The position numbers and the translations under genes are program-made. The notes below the pieces were generated by a model that had not been told where the DNA came from, did not search any database, and was given only the letters and a program-made list of their open reading frames with translations. Below are positions 33,707-41,700 of a DNA stretch of 64,000 nt, piece after piece (positions within the stretch are counted from its first letter, which is position 1; the number at the start of each line of letters is the position of its first letter). The stretch is from an uncultured Spirochaetaceae bacterium (GTDB lineage: Bacteria; Spirochaetota; Spirochaetia; Treponematales; Treponemataceae), in the NCBI GenBank assembly GCA_902789325.1, contig CADANN010000017.1:57788-121787 (forward strand), written 5' to 3'.

Positions 33707-34594
33707 TTAAACCTTATCTGTCTGCTTTTCACCAAAAAGACCAGTTGGCATGAACATCAAAACACAAATCAAAAGAACAAAGGTAAAGGCATCACTGAAG
33801 GTTGTCCAGCCAAGTCCTTTAATAATGTTCTCACAAATACCAATTAAGAAGGCACCGATTACAGCACCTGGTATAGAACCTATTCCACCAAAAACTGCTG
33901 CTACGAAAGCCTTAAGTCCCGGCATACCACCAACTGTAGGAGTAACTCCCGGATAGTTAGAGAAAAACAAAATAGAACCAACAGCTGCAAGGAAAGAACC
34001 TATAATAAAAGTCATTGAAATTACAGAGTCAATTTTGATTCCCATAAGCTGGGCTGTTTCAAAATCTTTAGAAACGGCTCTCATTGCCATTCCTATTTTT
34101 GTATATTTTATTAAAAGAACCAGTGCCACAACAAGAATTATAGTAAGGAAAGGTGTAATTACAGTTACGCGTTTTGTAATTGCCCCAAAGATTGTTATGG
34201 AATCACTAATCCATGGAATTTTTGGATAATTTTTTAAGAGTCCACCTGTAATATATAAAGCGAGATTCTGAATAAGATATGACATTCCAATTGCGGAAAT
34301 CATAATAGACATTCGAGGTGCGGTTCGAAGCGGTTTATAAGCCGCACGTTCAATAGAAAAACCGACAAGAACTGTAAGAATTATTGTAAGTGGAATTGAT
34401 ATCCAAAGCGGCAAAATTGTGTAGGCATAAATCATAATAAGACCTGCCGCCATAAATACATCGCCATGTGCAAAATTAATAAGTCTTAGAATACCATAGA
34501 CCATTGTGTAACCTATGGCAATAAGTGCATACTGACCACCAGTTGAAATACCTGCCAGAAGATATGGCAGATTAGCTTGAAAGAAGTTCATCAA
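33707..34594 (-). CDS. livH: Branched-chain amino acid ABC transporter permease LivH
   Basis: The 295-residue permease shows LLAGISTGGQYALIAIGYTM, YGILRLINFAHGDVFM, MAMRAVSKDFETAQLMGI and FGGIGSIPGAVIGAF, all typical of LivH. It pairs with LivM. It is separated from livJ by 88 bp holding repeat R3, which may lower its expression relative to the binding protein. Confidence 0.93.
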   Translation of the reverse strand: MMNFFQANLPYLLAGISTGGQYALIAIGYTMVYGILRLINFAHGDVFMAAGLIMIYAYTILPLWISIPLTIILTVLVGFSIERAAYKPLRTAPRMSIMISAIGMSYLIQNLALYITGGLLKNYPKIPWISDSITIFGAITKRVTVITPFLTIILVVALVLLIKYTKIGMAMRAVSKDFETAQLMGIKIDSVISMTFIIGSFLAAVGSILFFSNYPGVTPTVGGMPGLKAFVAAVFGGIGSIPGAVIGAFLIGICENIIKGLGWTTFSDAFTFVLLICVLMFMPTGLFGEKQTDKV

Positions 34595-34611
34595 CGTTTC
34601 CTGTTTTTAAT

Positions 34612-34677
34612 TGTCATCTTCGGGCTTGACCCGAAGATCTTTTAAACTAGATTGCCGTGTCGAGCACGGCAATGACA
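34612..34677. repeat. Double-hairpin repeat R3 (TGTCA/TGACA ends) inside the liv operon
   Basis: This 66-bp element begins TGTCATCTTCGGGCTTGACC and ends GCACGGCAATGACA. The hairpins are ATCTTCGGG/CCCGAAGAT and ATTGCCGTG/CACGGCAAT. It sits between livJ and livH, where a hairpin can stabilise the livJ message end. Confidence 0.85.
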
Positions 34678-34682
34678 GTTTG

Positions 34683-35855
34683 TTAGTTTACTTTCTGAAT
34701 AGCAATGAAGTCCCACTTTCCAGTAGTATTGTTTACCTTCTTAATGTAAGCAACATCGCGTTCTGCATCACCATTTTTATCAAATGCGATTGAACCAGAT
34801 ACACCATTGTATTTTACAGATGGAAGAGCCTTCATTACATCAGCTGATTTTGTACTGCCGGCAGCTTTAAGTGCTTCAAGAGCTGTATAATAAGCATCGA
34901 ATCCCATTGCAGAAACAGCTGCGATTTCATCATCACCACCGTTGTTAGTTTTTGCAGTAGAGTTTGTATTGAGATAATTTCTGAAACCATCAACAAATGC
35001 TACAACATTTGCATCAGAACTTCCTTCTACGAAGAAGGTTGTTACATATACATCAATATTTGTTCCTTTTGCTGCAGCAAGAACTACGTTAGAATCCCAT
35101 GTATCGCCTGCAAGAATTGGAATAGAAAGGCCCTGTGTATTAGCCTGTTCAATAATCAAAGCAGCAGCTTCAATCGATACAGGTGAGAAGAATACATCAG
35201 CCTTATTATTCTTAGCATTTGCTACATAAGCTGCAAAGTCAGAAGTACCATCTGGGAATGTTTCAAAAATTACTTCAATGCCGAGTTTTTTACAACCTTC
35301 AATAAAGTAATTACAAAGTCCTACAGAATAGTCATCGCCAAGTTTAGCAAGGGCATAAGCTTTCTTTGCACCAAACTTGTCTTTTGCAAGATTAGCATGA
35401 ACCGAACCCTGGAATGGATCAAGGAAGCAGATACGGAAATAATGATTATTTCCAAGAGTAACCTGAGGATTTGTACAAGTTACACCAATTGCAGGAACTT
35501 CTGCTGATGCAAAAGTATCGCTTGCAGCAATTGAAACACCTGAACCATAAGAACCAAGTACTACAGAAACACCTTTACTAACGAGTTCAGAAGCAGCAGT
35601 TACAGCTTTATCGTTTGAAGATTCATTATCTACAATTTCAAGCTGTACTTTATACTCTTTTCCACCAATTTCAACAGTAGGTGTAATGGAATTAGCATAC
35701 TGAATTCCAAGAGTTTCCTGTTTACCACCTGCACCATTATCACCAGAAGCTGGTTCGTAAACACCAATTTTTACTACGTCTTTTTTCTCTCCTCCACAGC
35801 TGATAAGAGCGAAAGCCATCATTGTAGATACAATTAGAAGTAAAACCTTTTTCAT
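34683..35855 (-). CDS. livJ: Branched-chain amino acid ABC transporter substrate-binding lipoprotein
   Basis: The 390-residue protein has a lipoprotein signal peptide (MKKVLLLIVSTMMAFALISC), with Cys20 as the lipidation site. The periplasmic-binding fold follows: KIGVYEPASGDNGAGGKQ, ELVSKGVSVVLGSYGSGVSI, PAIGVTCTNPQVT, and NHYFRICFLDPFQG. It should bind leucine, isoleucine or valine, or related amino acids, and hand them to LivHM. It is first in the operon. GGGGA precedes the ATG. A TATAAT box lies at 35897-35892 on the minus strand with a weak TTACTT 17 bp upstream. Confidence 0.92.
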   Translation of the reverse strand: MKKVLLLIVSTMMAFALISCGGEKKDVVKIGVYEPASGDNGAGGKQETLGIQYANSITPTVEIGGKEYKVQLEIVDNESSNDKAVTAASELVSKGVSVVLGSYGSGVSIAASDTFASAEVPAIGVTCTNPQVTLGNNHYFRICFLDPFQGSVHANLAKDKFGAKKAYALAKLGDDYSVGLCNYFIEGCKKLGIEVIFETFPDGTSDFAAYVANAKNNKADVFFSPVSIEAAALIIEQANTQGLSIPILAGDTWDSNVVLAAAKGTNIDVYVTTFFVEGSSDANVVAFVDGFRNYLNTNSTAKTNNGGDDEIAAVSAMGFDAYYTALEALKAAGSTKSADVMKALPSVKYNGVSGSIAFDKNGDAERDVAYIKKVNNTTGKWDFIAIQKVN

Positions 35856-36011
35856 ATTATCCCCTTTTTCTATATAATTTATAGATATTTAATTATATCA
35901 TAAAATCTATACATAAGTAAGATTTTCAAATAGCTAATAAATAAATTTATATAAAAAAATAATCTGCAAAATACTATCTTTTTGAAGAATTTAGTGTTAT
36001 ATTTAAAGTAC

Positions 36012-36025
36012 GTGTACATATACAC
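36012..36025. promoter_or_regulatory. Short perfect inverted repeat upstream of leuD
   Basis: GTGTA-CATA-TACAC lies 48 nt before the leuD start, in the divergent livJ/leuD region. It may be an operator site. No regulator can be named. Confidence 0.35.
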
Positions 36026-36073
36026 AAATCATAATGGCTATACGCCCAAAAAAAACATTGGAGAACTATTAAA

Positions 36074-36574
36074 ATGAAGACATTCGCTGGTCCTGTTCTT
36101 TTCCTTGATAGGTCAGATATTAACACTGACGAAATCATTGCTGCAAACTATCTTGCAGAACTTCCAAAACAGGAACTCACTTCCCATCTTTTTGAAAATC
36201 TGAAAATTGACGGATTTAACCCTAAAAGTGATATTGCCGGAAAGAAAGTCATTATCACAAAGGAAAACTTTGGTTGTGGTTCAGAAAGCGAAAAAGCTCC
36301 ATGGGCTCTTGAAGTAAATGGAATTAATACAGTTGTTGCTCCAACTTTTGCAAAAGCTTTCCGTAAAGATATGTTTGCAAATAATCTTATGGCAATTGAA
36401 ATTGATCGTAAGAGCCTTGCTGATATGTTCCGCACTTTCAGCGATAAAGATACAGAATGTAAGGTAGTATTGAATGAAGATGGTACTGCAAAGGTAAAAC
36501 TTATTGCAGGAAGTCTTTCTAAGAGCTACCAGTTTAATCTGGATGATGCACAGAAGGCTTTGTTTGCTAAATAA
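36074..36574 (+). CDS. leuD: Aconitase-family small subunit (3-isopropylmalate dehydratase LeuD-like)
   Basis: The 166-residue protein is the swivel domain of the LeuCD/homoaconitase family, which isomerises 2- and 3-isopropylmalate with a partner large subunit. It shows LDRSDINTDEIIAANYL, then the loop ENFGCGSESEKAPWAL, and VNGINTVVAPTFAKAF. The usual GSSREHAPWAL loop reads GSESEKAPWAL, so the active-site Arg is replaced. No large subunit (LeuC) is in the window, so it is an orphan here. TTGGAGAA precedes the ATG. The gene may have another substrate. Confidence 0.85.
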   Translation: MKTFAGPVLFLDRSDINTDEIIAANYLAELPKQELTSHLFENLKIDGFNPKSDIAGKKVIITKENFGCGSESEKAPWALEVNGINTVVAPTFAKAFRKDMFANNLMAIEIDRKSLADMFRTFSDKDTECKVVLNEDGTAKVKLIAGSLSKSYQFNLDDAQKALFAK

Positions 36575-36575
36575 A

Positions 36576-36636
36576 TGTCATCCCGAAACAAGTTCGGGAT
36601 CCTTATTATAGATGCTGAAACAAGTTCAGCATGACA
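36576..36636. repeat. Double-hairpin repeat R4 (TGTCA/TGACA ends)
   Basis: This 61-bp element begins TGTCATCCCGAAACAAGTTC and ends TTCAGCATGACA. It is the same type as R1 at 15475-15535, with the hairpins ATCCCGAA/TTCGGGAT and ATGCTGAA/TTCAGCAT. It begins 1 nt after leuD. Confidence 0.85.
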
Positions 36637-36640
36637 TAAA

Positions 36641-36666
36641 AAAGGCTGTCCTTTCGGGCAGCCTTT
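36641..36666. terminator. Bidirectional terminator between leuD and the purine permease
   Basis: AAAGGCTGTCC (36641-36651) pairs with GGGCAGCCTTT (36656-36666) across a TTTC loop with one G-U pair. A and T runs flank it on both sides, so it can stop transcripts from both convergent genes. Confidence 0.85.
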
Positions 36667-36690
36667 TCATTTATTTACACCTCTGAGGCG

Positions 36691-38028
36691 TTATTTGCAA
36701 GCCTCAAATATGATGTCTGCCAAGAAAATCACAGCGAGAATCCATGTAACAACAGGAATCTCTTTTGCTTTCTTACCAGCACACTTAGCGATTACGTAAG
36801 AAATAATACCCCACTGAATACCCTTAGCAATTGAGTAAGAGAATGGCATTGTCATGATTGTGATGAATGCAGGAATACCTTCAGTTGGATCATCAAACTT
36901 AATGTCTACAACAGATTTCATCATCAAATATCCTACGAAAATCAATGCGGGAGCTGTAGCTGCTGATGGGATGAGGAAGAACAATGGGCTGAGGAACAAT
37001 GAAAGGAGGAAGAGAACTGCTGTTGTTACAGATGCAAGACCTGTACGTGCACCAGCAGCAACACCAGAAGATGATTCAACGAATGAAGTTACAGTTGAAG
37101 TACCAAGACAAGCACCAGCAACAGTACCAATAGCATCAGCCATCAAAGCACCCTTAACATTCTGAACTTCACCATTTTCATCTTTCAAGTTACCCTGCTC
37201 TGCTACACCAAGAAGAGTTCCGATTGTATCAAAGAGGTCTGTAAAGAGGAATGTAAAGAAGATTACAAAGAACTGACCAAGTACAGCAAATGAGAATTTT
37301 CCAGCTGGAGTACATACGATTCCTTTGAAATCAAATGCAAAGAAATGTGGAGCAGATGGAGCTGAGAATGGTTTGAAGCCTTCTGGAATTGTTGTTACAC
37401 CGAATGGAATACCAATGATAGTTGTAATGATGATACCAATAAGGATAGCACCTGGAACTTTCAAAGTATACAAAACGATTGTAAGAATAAGACCAATAAT
37501 AGCAACGATAGCAGTCTTGTTAGCCATTGTGAAGTTTACAAATCCGATAAGAGTACCAGTTTCTGTTGAAACAACACCAGCATTAGCAAGACCAATGATT
37601 GCAATGAAAAGACCAATACCAACAGCAACAGCCTTTTTGAGACCTTCTGGGATAGACTTAATAATAGCTTCACGAACACCACAGAGAGAAAGTATGATAA
37701 AGAGCACACCTTCAAGAAGAACAGCAGTAAGTGCAAGCTGGAAAGAACATCCCATACCCAGTACTACTGTGTATGTAAAGAATGCGTTAAGACCAAGACC
37801 TGGTGCAAGAGCAACAGGAAGATTTGCGCAGAATGCCATAACCAAAGTGGCAATAGCAGCAGATAATGCTGTAGCAGTAAATACAGCACCCCAGCTCATT
37901 CCTGCACCTGAAAGTATTCCAGGGTTAACGGCAAGAATGTAAGCCATAGCAAGGAAAGTTGTAATTCCACCAACAATTTCTTTTGAAACTGTAGTGTTTC
38001 TTTCCGAAAGCTTAAAAAACTTTTCCAT
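36691..38028 (-). CDS. NCS2-family (AzgA-like) purine/hypoxanthine permease
   Basis: The start is the ATG at 38028 (445 residues) behind GGAGG; an in-frame upstream start at 38058 lies before the site. It shows EIVGGITTFLAMAYILAVNP, ALAPGLGLNAFFTYTVVLGM, LFTDLFDTIGTLLGVAEQ and VTSFVESSSGVAAGARTGLA, typical of the AzgA branch that imports hypoxanthine, guanine or adenine with protons. About 12-14 helices are present. It follows rnfB by 33 nt and may be co-transcribed with the rnf operon. It ends at the bidirectional terminator. Confidence 0.9.
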   Translation of the reverse strand: MEKFFKLSERNTTVSKEIVGGITTFLAMAYILAVNPGILSGAGMSWGAVFTATALSAAIATLVMAFCANLPVALAPGLGLNAFFTYTVVLGMGCSFQLALTAVLLEGVLFIILSLCGVREAIIKSIPEGLKKAVAVGIGLFIAIIGLANAGVVSTETGTLIGFVNFTMANKTAIVAIIGLILTIVLYTLKVPGAILIGIIITTIIGIPFGVTTIPEGFKPFSAPSAPHFFAFDFKGIVCTPAGKFSFAVLGQFFVIFFTFLFTDLFDTIGTLLGVAEQGNLKDENGEVQNVKGALMADAIGTVAGACLGTSTVTSFVESSSGVAAGARTGLASVTTAVLFLLSLFLSPLFFLIPSAATAPALIFVGYLMMKSVVDIKFDDPTEGIPAFITIMTMPFSYSIAKGIQWGIISYVIAKCAGKKAKEIPVVTWILAVIFLADIIFEACK

Positions 38029-38061
38029 AATTATATATCCTCCTATTATGGTAGACACTTT

Positions 38062-38859
38062 TTATAATATAACGAGAACCTTATCCACGCAGGCTGAAAC
38101 ACAGGTTCCACAGCTTGTACATTTTGTGTAATCAATAACTGGCAAGCCTGAACTTACATCTATAGCCTGCTCAGGACATTTACGTGCACACATGCCACAC
38201 TTAAAACAGCCTTTAGAACAGTCCTTGCGGATTTGAGGTTTGTTATCACTCTTATTTGAACAAAGGGCTATAGCACCTTTTGTATCAGCATCAATAAATT
38301 TAAACAGATGTTTTGGACAAGCAGCTGCACATTTTCCACAGGCTACACATTTTGATTTATTAACTTTTGGAAGTCCATCTTCTCCCATGCTTAAAGCGCC
38401 AAACGGACAAACAGCTACACAGTCTCCAAATCCGATACAGCCGAATGCACATTTTTTTGTACCGCTCATTGTAAGCTGGGCTGCCTTACAGGTTTTCATT
38501 CCAATGTATTCTGCCTTTGAAACTGCACAATCTTTAGAACCAGCACATGCAAGGAAAGCAACCTTAGGTTTTACTTCTACACCAGCCTGTCCCAAGATTT
38601 CTGCAACTTTTTTTGCACAATCAGAACCACCAGCAACACAACCATTAGTTGGTGCATCGCCCTTTACTACTGCAGCTGCAAATGCATCACAACCTGCAAG
38701 TCCACAACCACCACAGTTTGCACCACTCAAAGCATCGCGTACAAGCTGAAACTTTGGATCTGTATCAACATGGAAAATCTTTTTGAAAAGCCCAAGCAAA
38801 ATACCAAGCAGGATGGCAATGATAGCAGCAACGATTATTGTATAAATTATTGTATTCAT
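38062..38859 (-). CDS. rnfB: Rnf complex ferredoxin subunit RnfB
   Basis: The 265-residue protein has an N-terminal membrane helix (about 5-25), an Fes domain with NCGGCGLAGCDAFAAAVV, and then several ferredoxin-type clusters: CIGFGDCVAVCP, CVACGKCAAACP, CFKCGMCARKCP and CTSCGTCVSAC. RnfB accepts electrons from ferredoxin. It is the last gene of rnfCDGEAB. AGGA precedes the ATG. Confidence 0.95.
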   Translation of the reverse strand: MNTIIYTIIVAAIIAILLGILLGLFKKIFHVDTDPKFQLVRDALSGANCGGCGLAGCDAFAAAVVKGDAPTNGCVAGGSDCAKKVAEILGQAGVEVKPKVAFLACAGSKDCAVSKAEYIGMKTCKAAQLTMSGTKKCAFGCIGFGDCVAVCPFGALSMGEDGLPKVNKSKCVACGKCAAACPKHLFKFIDADTKGAIALCSNKSDNKPQIRKDCSKGCFKCGMCARKCPEQAIDVSSGLPVIDYTKCTSCGTCVSACVDKVLVIL

Positions 38860-38871
38860 TCCCGTCCTCTC

Positions 38872-39447
38872 CTATTTAATAAGACCTTTGAAACCAAGGA
38901 AGGCAAGACTTAAAAGACTTGCACAGATATAAAGAATTGGTGTTCCTGCAAAAGCTTTTGGAACATTCGCAGTTTTTACTCTAGAGCGAACACCACTCAT
39001 AATAACCATAGAAATCAAAAATCCCATTGCAGAACCAAATGCATAAACAAGACTCTGAACATAATTGTAATTCTTACTAATACAATTGATTGTGATTCCA
39101 AGAACAGCACAGTTAGTTGTAATCAAAGCAAGGTAAACACCCATTGCATTGTAAAGTCCAGGAGACATTTTCTTAAGGAAGAATTCTACAAGCTGAACTA
39201 AAGAAGCAATTACAAGAATGAAGAAAAGAGTCTGTAAGAACTCGAGTCCAAGAGGAACCATAACCAGCTTATAAAGCGGCCAGGTAACGGCTGTTGCAAG
39301 CATGATTACAAAGGTTGTTGCAAGCCCCATTCCGGTTGCTTTTTCAGTATCATTTGTCATACCGATAAATGGACAGATTGCGAGGTACTGAATAAATACA
39401 ACATTGTCGATGAGTGCAGATTTTATAAAAAGTTTAATTGTTTCCAT
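38872..39447 (-). CDS. rnfA: Rnf complex integral membrane subunit RnfA
   Basis: The 191-residue protein has six hydrophobic helices and shows NVVFIQYLAICPFIGM, YLALITTNCAVLGITINC and an end of FLGFKGLIK. RnfA and RnfE are homologous and form the membrane core, with a [2Fe-2S] cluster held by the conserved cysteines of both. The ATG overlaps the rnfE stop by 1 bp. Confidence 0.95.
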   Translation of the reverse strand: METIKLFIKSALIDNVVFIQYLAICPFIGMTNDTEKATGMGLATTFVIMLATAVTWPLYKLVMVPLGLEFLQTLFFILVIASLVQLVEFFLKKMSPGLYNAMGVYLALITTNCAVLGITINCISKNYNYVQSLVYAFGSAMGFLISMVIMSGVRSRVKTANVPKAFAGTPILYICASLLSLAFLGFKGLIK

Positions 39448-40103
39448 TATTGAGCACCTCCTTCAATAGATTTCTGATTCTCCTTATTAGCCTGATACTG
39501 TTTCCAAGCCTGCAAACAAGCAGCAAGAATACCAAATACAAGGAAGCCGCCTGGTGCACTATTAAAAATTCCGATTCTATAGGCTTCTGGAAGAACTTCA
39601 ATTTTAAAAGCAGTTCCTGCAAAAAGTGTACCGCCACCAAGTAATTCACGGATCAAAGAAATACCTACAAGAACGATTGTATAACCGATTCCCATTCCAA
39701 GACCATCGAGTATAGAATCTCCAAGTTTATTCTTGGAAGCAAAGGCTTCTACACGGCCCATGATAATACAGTTTACAACGATAAGCGGAATGAAAACTCC
39801 AAGTGCATTGTAAAGAGATTCAACATAAGCATTTAAGACTAACTGAACAATTGTAGTGAATGCCGCAATTACTGTAATAAATACTGGAAGTCGGATTGCA
39901 GAAGGAATCAATTTACGGAAAATGCTGATTACTATTTCACTCATTACAAGTACGAAGGTCATACCAACGCCCATTCCAATACCGTTGAAAATGCTTGTTG
40001 TAACACCTAAAGATGAACACAAACCGATATTCAAAACAAGGAGCGGGTTTTCACGAAGAAAACCGTTAATAAATATTTTCAATTTGTTTGATTTTTCAGA
40101 CAT
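39447..40103 (-). CDS. rnfE: Rnf complex integral membrane subunit RnfE
   Basis: The 218-residue protein has six hydrophobic helices and the RnfE segments FLRENPLLVLNIGLCSSLGV and IPLIVVNCIIMGRVEAFASK, with the conserved cysteines, and a later GDSILDGLGMGIGYTIVLV. It pairs with RnfA. The ATG overlaps the rnfG stop by 1 bp. Confidence 0.95.
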   Translation of the reverse strand: MSEKSNKLKIFINGFLRENPLLVLNIGLCSSLGVTTSIFNGIGMGVGMTFVLVMSEIVISIFRKLIPSAIRLPVFITVIAAFTTIVQLVLNAYVESLYNALGVFIPLIVVNCIIMGRVEAFASKNKLGDSILDGLGMGIGYTIVLVGISLIRELLGGGTLFAGTAFKIEVLPEAYRIGIFNSAPGGFLVFGILAACLQAWKQYQANKENQKSIEGGAQ

Positions 40104-40717
40104 TACTTTGCTCCTTTCATATCAATATAAGCAAGAAGATTTTTAGTACCTTCATTAATCAAAGATGAAACGGCAACGCTGGTAATTGTAGCACCAGAAA
40201 TCGCATCAAAGTTCTCGCCAGCCTTAAATCCCGCAGCTGCGTTCTTCCCTTCAAACTGCCCGTAGAAGGTTTTACCATTAGGCAGCTTAAAAGTTGCATC
40301 GTTAGCTTTTAAACCAAAACCTGGCGAATCTGTCAATTTCAAAAATTTTAAACCAGTTACAGTTCCATCAGTTTTTATACCTACAAGAATTGTTCCTTGA
40401 TCATAGGTAGGACCAGAAACCTGAGCTGCACCACCTATAATCTTTCCATCTTTTTTTGCAACATAAAGTTCATCAACTGTAATGGCACCAACAACAGGTG
40501 GTATAAAATCATTTACAGTTTCAAAAGTAAGACCAGAATCCGGAAAAAATTCAGCCATCGCCTGACTTACCTTTCTTTCTTGATTCTGAGCAATTTTTGG
40601 TGCTGTAAAATTATTAACAACCGCAAGCATTGCGCAGGCTACAACAGCATAAGCACAAAGTACAAGACCAAGTTTAATCATGCTCCACGCATTTTCTTTT
40701 TTTGCAACTTCAGCCAT
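40103..40717 (-). CDS. rnfG: Rnf complex covalent-flavin subunit RnfG
   Basis: The 204-residue protein has one N-terminal membrane helix (about 15-35) and an FMN-binding domain. The flavinylation motif is DAISGAT, with the Thr at about residue 177 expected to carry FMN attached by ApbE. A GFGLKANDATF segment is also typical. RnfG lies in the membrane-outer face path of electrons between RnfB and RnfD. It overlaps rnfD by 1 bp. Confidence 0.94.
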   Translation of the reverse strand: MAEVAKKENAWSMIKLGLVLCAYAVVACAMLAVVNNFTAPKIAQNQERKVSQAMAEFFPDSGLTFETVNDFIPPVVGAITVDELYVAKKDGKIIGGAAQVSGPTYDQGTILVGIKTDGTVTGLKFLKLTDSPGFGLKANDATFKLPNGKTFYGQFEGKNAAAGFKAGENFDAISGATITSVAVSSLINEGTKNLLAYIDMKGAK

Positions 40718-41700
40718 TATTTTGCCTCCTTTGCAAGAGCATCTGCAGGACGACCAGCTTTTTTACCGTAACCGTATTTGCGTGCAGTAAGATTATTTAA
40801 GAATGGAGCTACACTGTTCATAATCAAAATAGAGAACATTACACCTTCCGGATAACCACCAAAACGACGAATCAAGAAGGTAATTAATCCACATCCTAAA
40901 CCGAATACTAAACGGCCTTTTTTTGTAATTGGAGCTGTTGCATAATCAGTTACCATAAAGGTTGCACCGAATAACAAACCACCAGTCATAAGTGACATTG
41001 CAAGGTTTTCACCTGAAATCAAAGAACAAACAGCAACTGTACCAACCATAGCAACAGGAGCACGCCAGTCAATAATTCTCGCAAGTGCAAGGAATGCAAA
41101 TGAAATCAAGATTAAAAGAGTTGAAGTTTCACCAATACATCCTGCTCTGTTACCAATGAAATACTGCCACAAGGTTCCATCTTCAATTGCAAAAGTTCCT
41201 GCCTTAATTGCAGACAAAGTTGTGGCAGAAGAAATTGCATCAATTGAACCGCCTAAAGTTTTAGGAGTCATCCAACTTGCACCCATTGCTGCGGGGAAAC
41301 TTAAGAACATAAAGGCACGACCAGTTAAAGCCGGATTAAATACATTTGAACCGATTCCTCCAAAAAGGCCTTTTGCAACAATCATTGCAACAGCAGCACC
41401 TACTACATAAATCCATATTGGTGCTGTAGATGGACAAACCAGAGCCATCATAACGCCTGTTACACAGGCAGAAAGATTTGAAATTACAATCTTTTGCTTT
41501 GTTACCTTCTGGAATAAAAATTCAAAAAGAACACAAGATGCAACTGATACTAAAATTCTTGCTAAAGCTGCAAGACCAAATAAAATGATACCCATAATAA
41601 CTTCTGGTAGAAGTGCAACAAGCACTGTTCCCATAATCATTTGAGTTGAACATTTAAGATTAAAATGAGGGCTTGAAGAAACATAGATTTTAGAACTCAT
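40717..41700 (-). CDS. rnfD: Rnf complex membrane flavin subunit RnfD
   Basis: The 327-residue protein has about nine or ten hydrophobic helices. The flavin-attachment motif is SIDAISSATTLSA at about residue 155-165. Other RnfD segments are PHFNLKCSTQMIM, GGIGSNVFNPALTGRAF and FMVTDYATAPITKKGRLVFG. It is homologous to NqrB and takes part in ion translocation. It overlaps rnfC by 4 bp (ATGA). Confidence 0.95.
   Translation of the reverse strand: MSSKIYVSSSPHFNLKCSTQMIMGTVLVALLPEVIMGIILFGLAALARILVSVASCVLFEFLFQKVTKQKIVISNLSACVTGVMMALVCPSTAPIWIYVVGAAVAMIVAKGLFGGIGSNVFNPALTGRAFMFLSFPAAMGASWMTPKTLGGSIDAISSATTLSAIKAGTFAIEDGTLWQYFIGNRAGCIGETSTLLILISFAFLALARIIDWRAPVAMVGTVAVCSLISGENLAMSLMTGGLLFGATFMVTDYATAPITKKGRLVFGLGCGLITFLIRRFGGYPEGVMFSILIMNSVAPFLNNLTARKYGYGKKAGRPADALAKEAK

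Noticed and set aside
37325..37942. 205-residue plus-strand open frame inside the purine permease
   Set aside because: Antisense shadow of a well-conserved permease; composition is not protein-like.
38029..38061. Purine riboswitch before the NCS2 permease
   Set aside because: Only 33 nt separate it from rnfB, too short for an aptamer.
38240..38749. 169-residue plus-strand open frame opposite rnfB
   Set aside because: Antisense to a clear RnfB gene; it arises from the cysteine- and alanine-rich codons.
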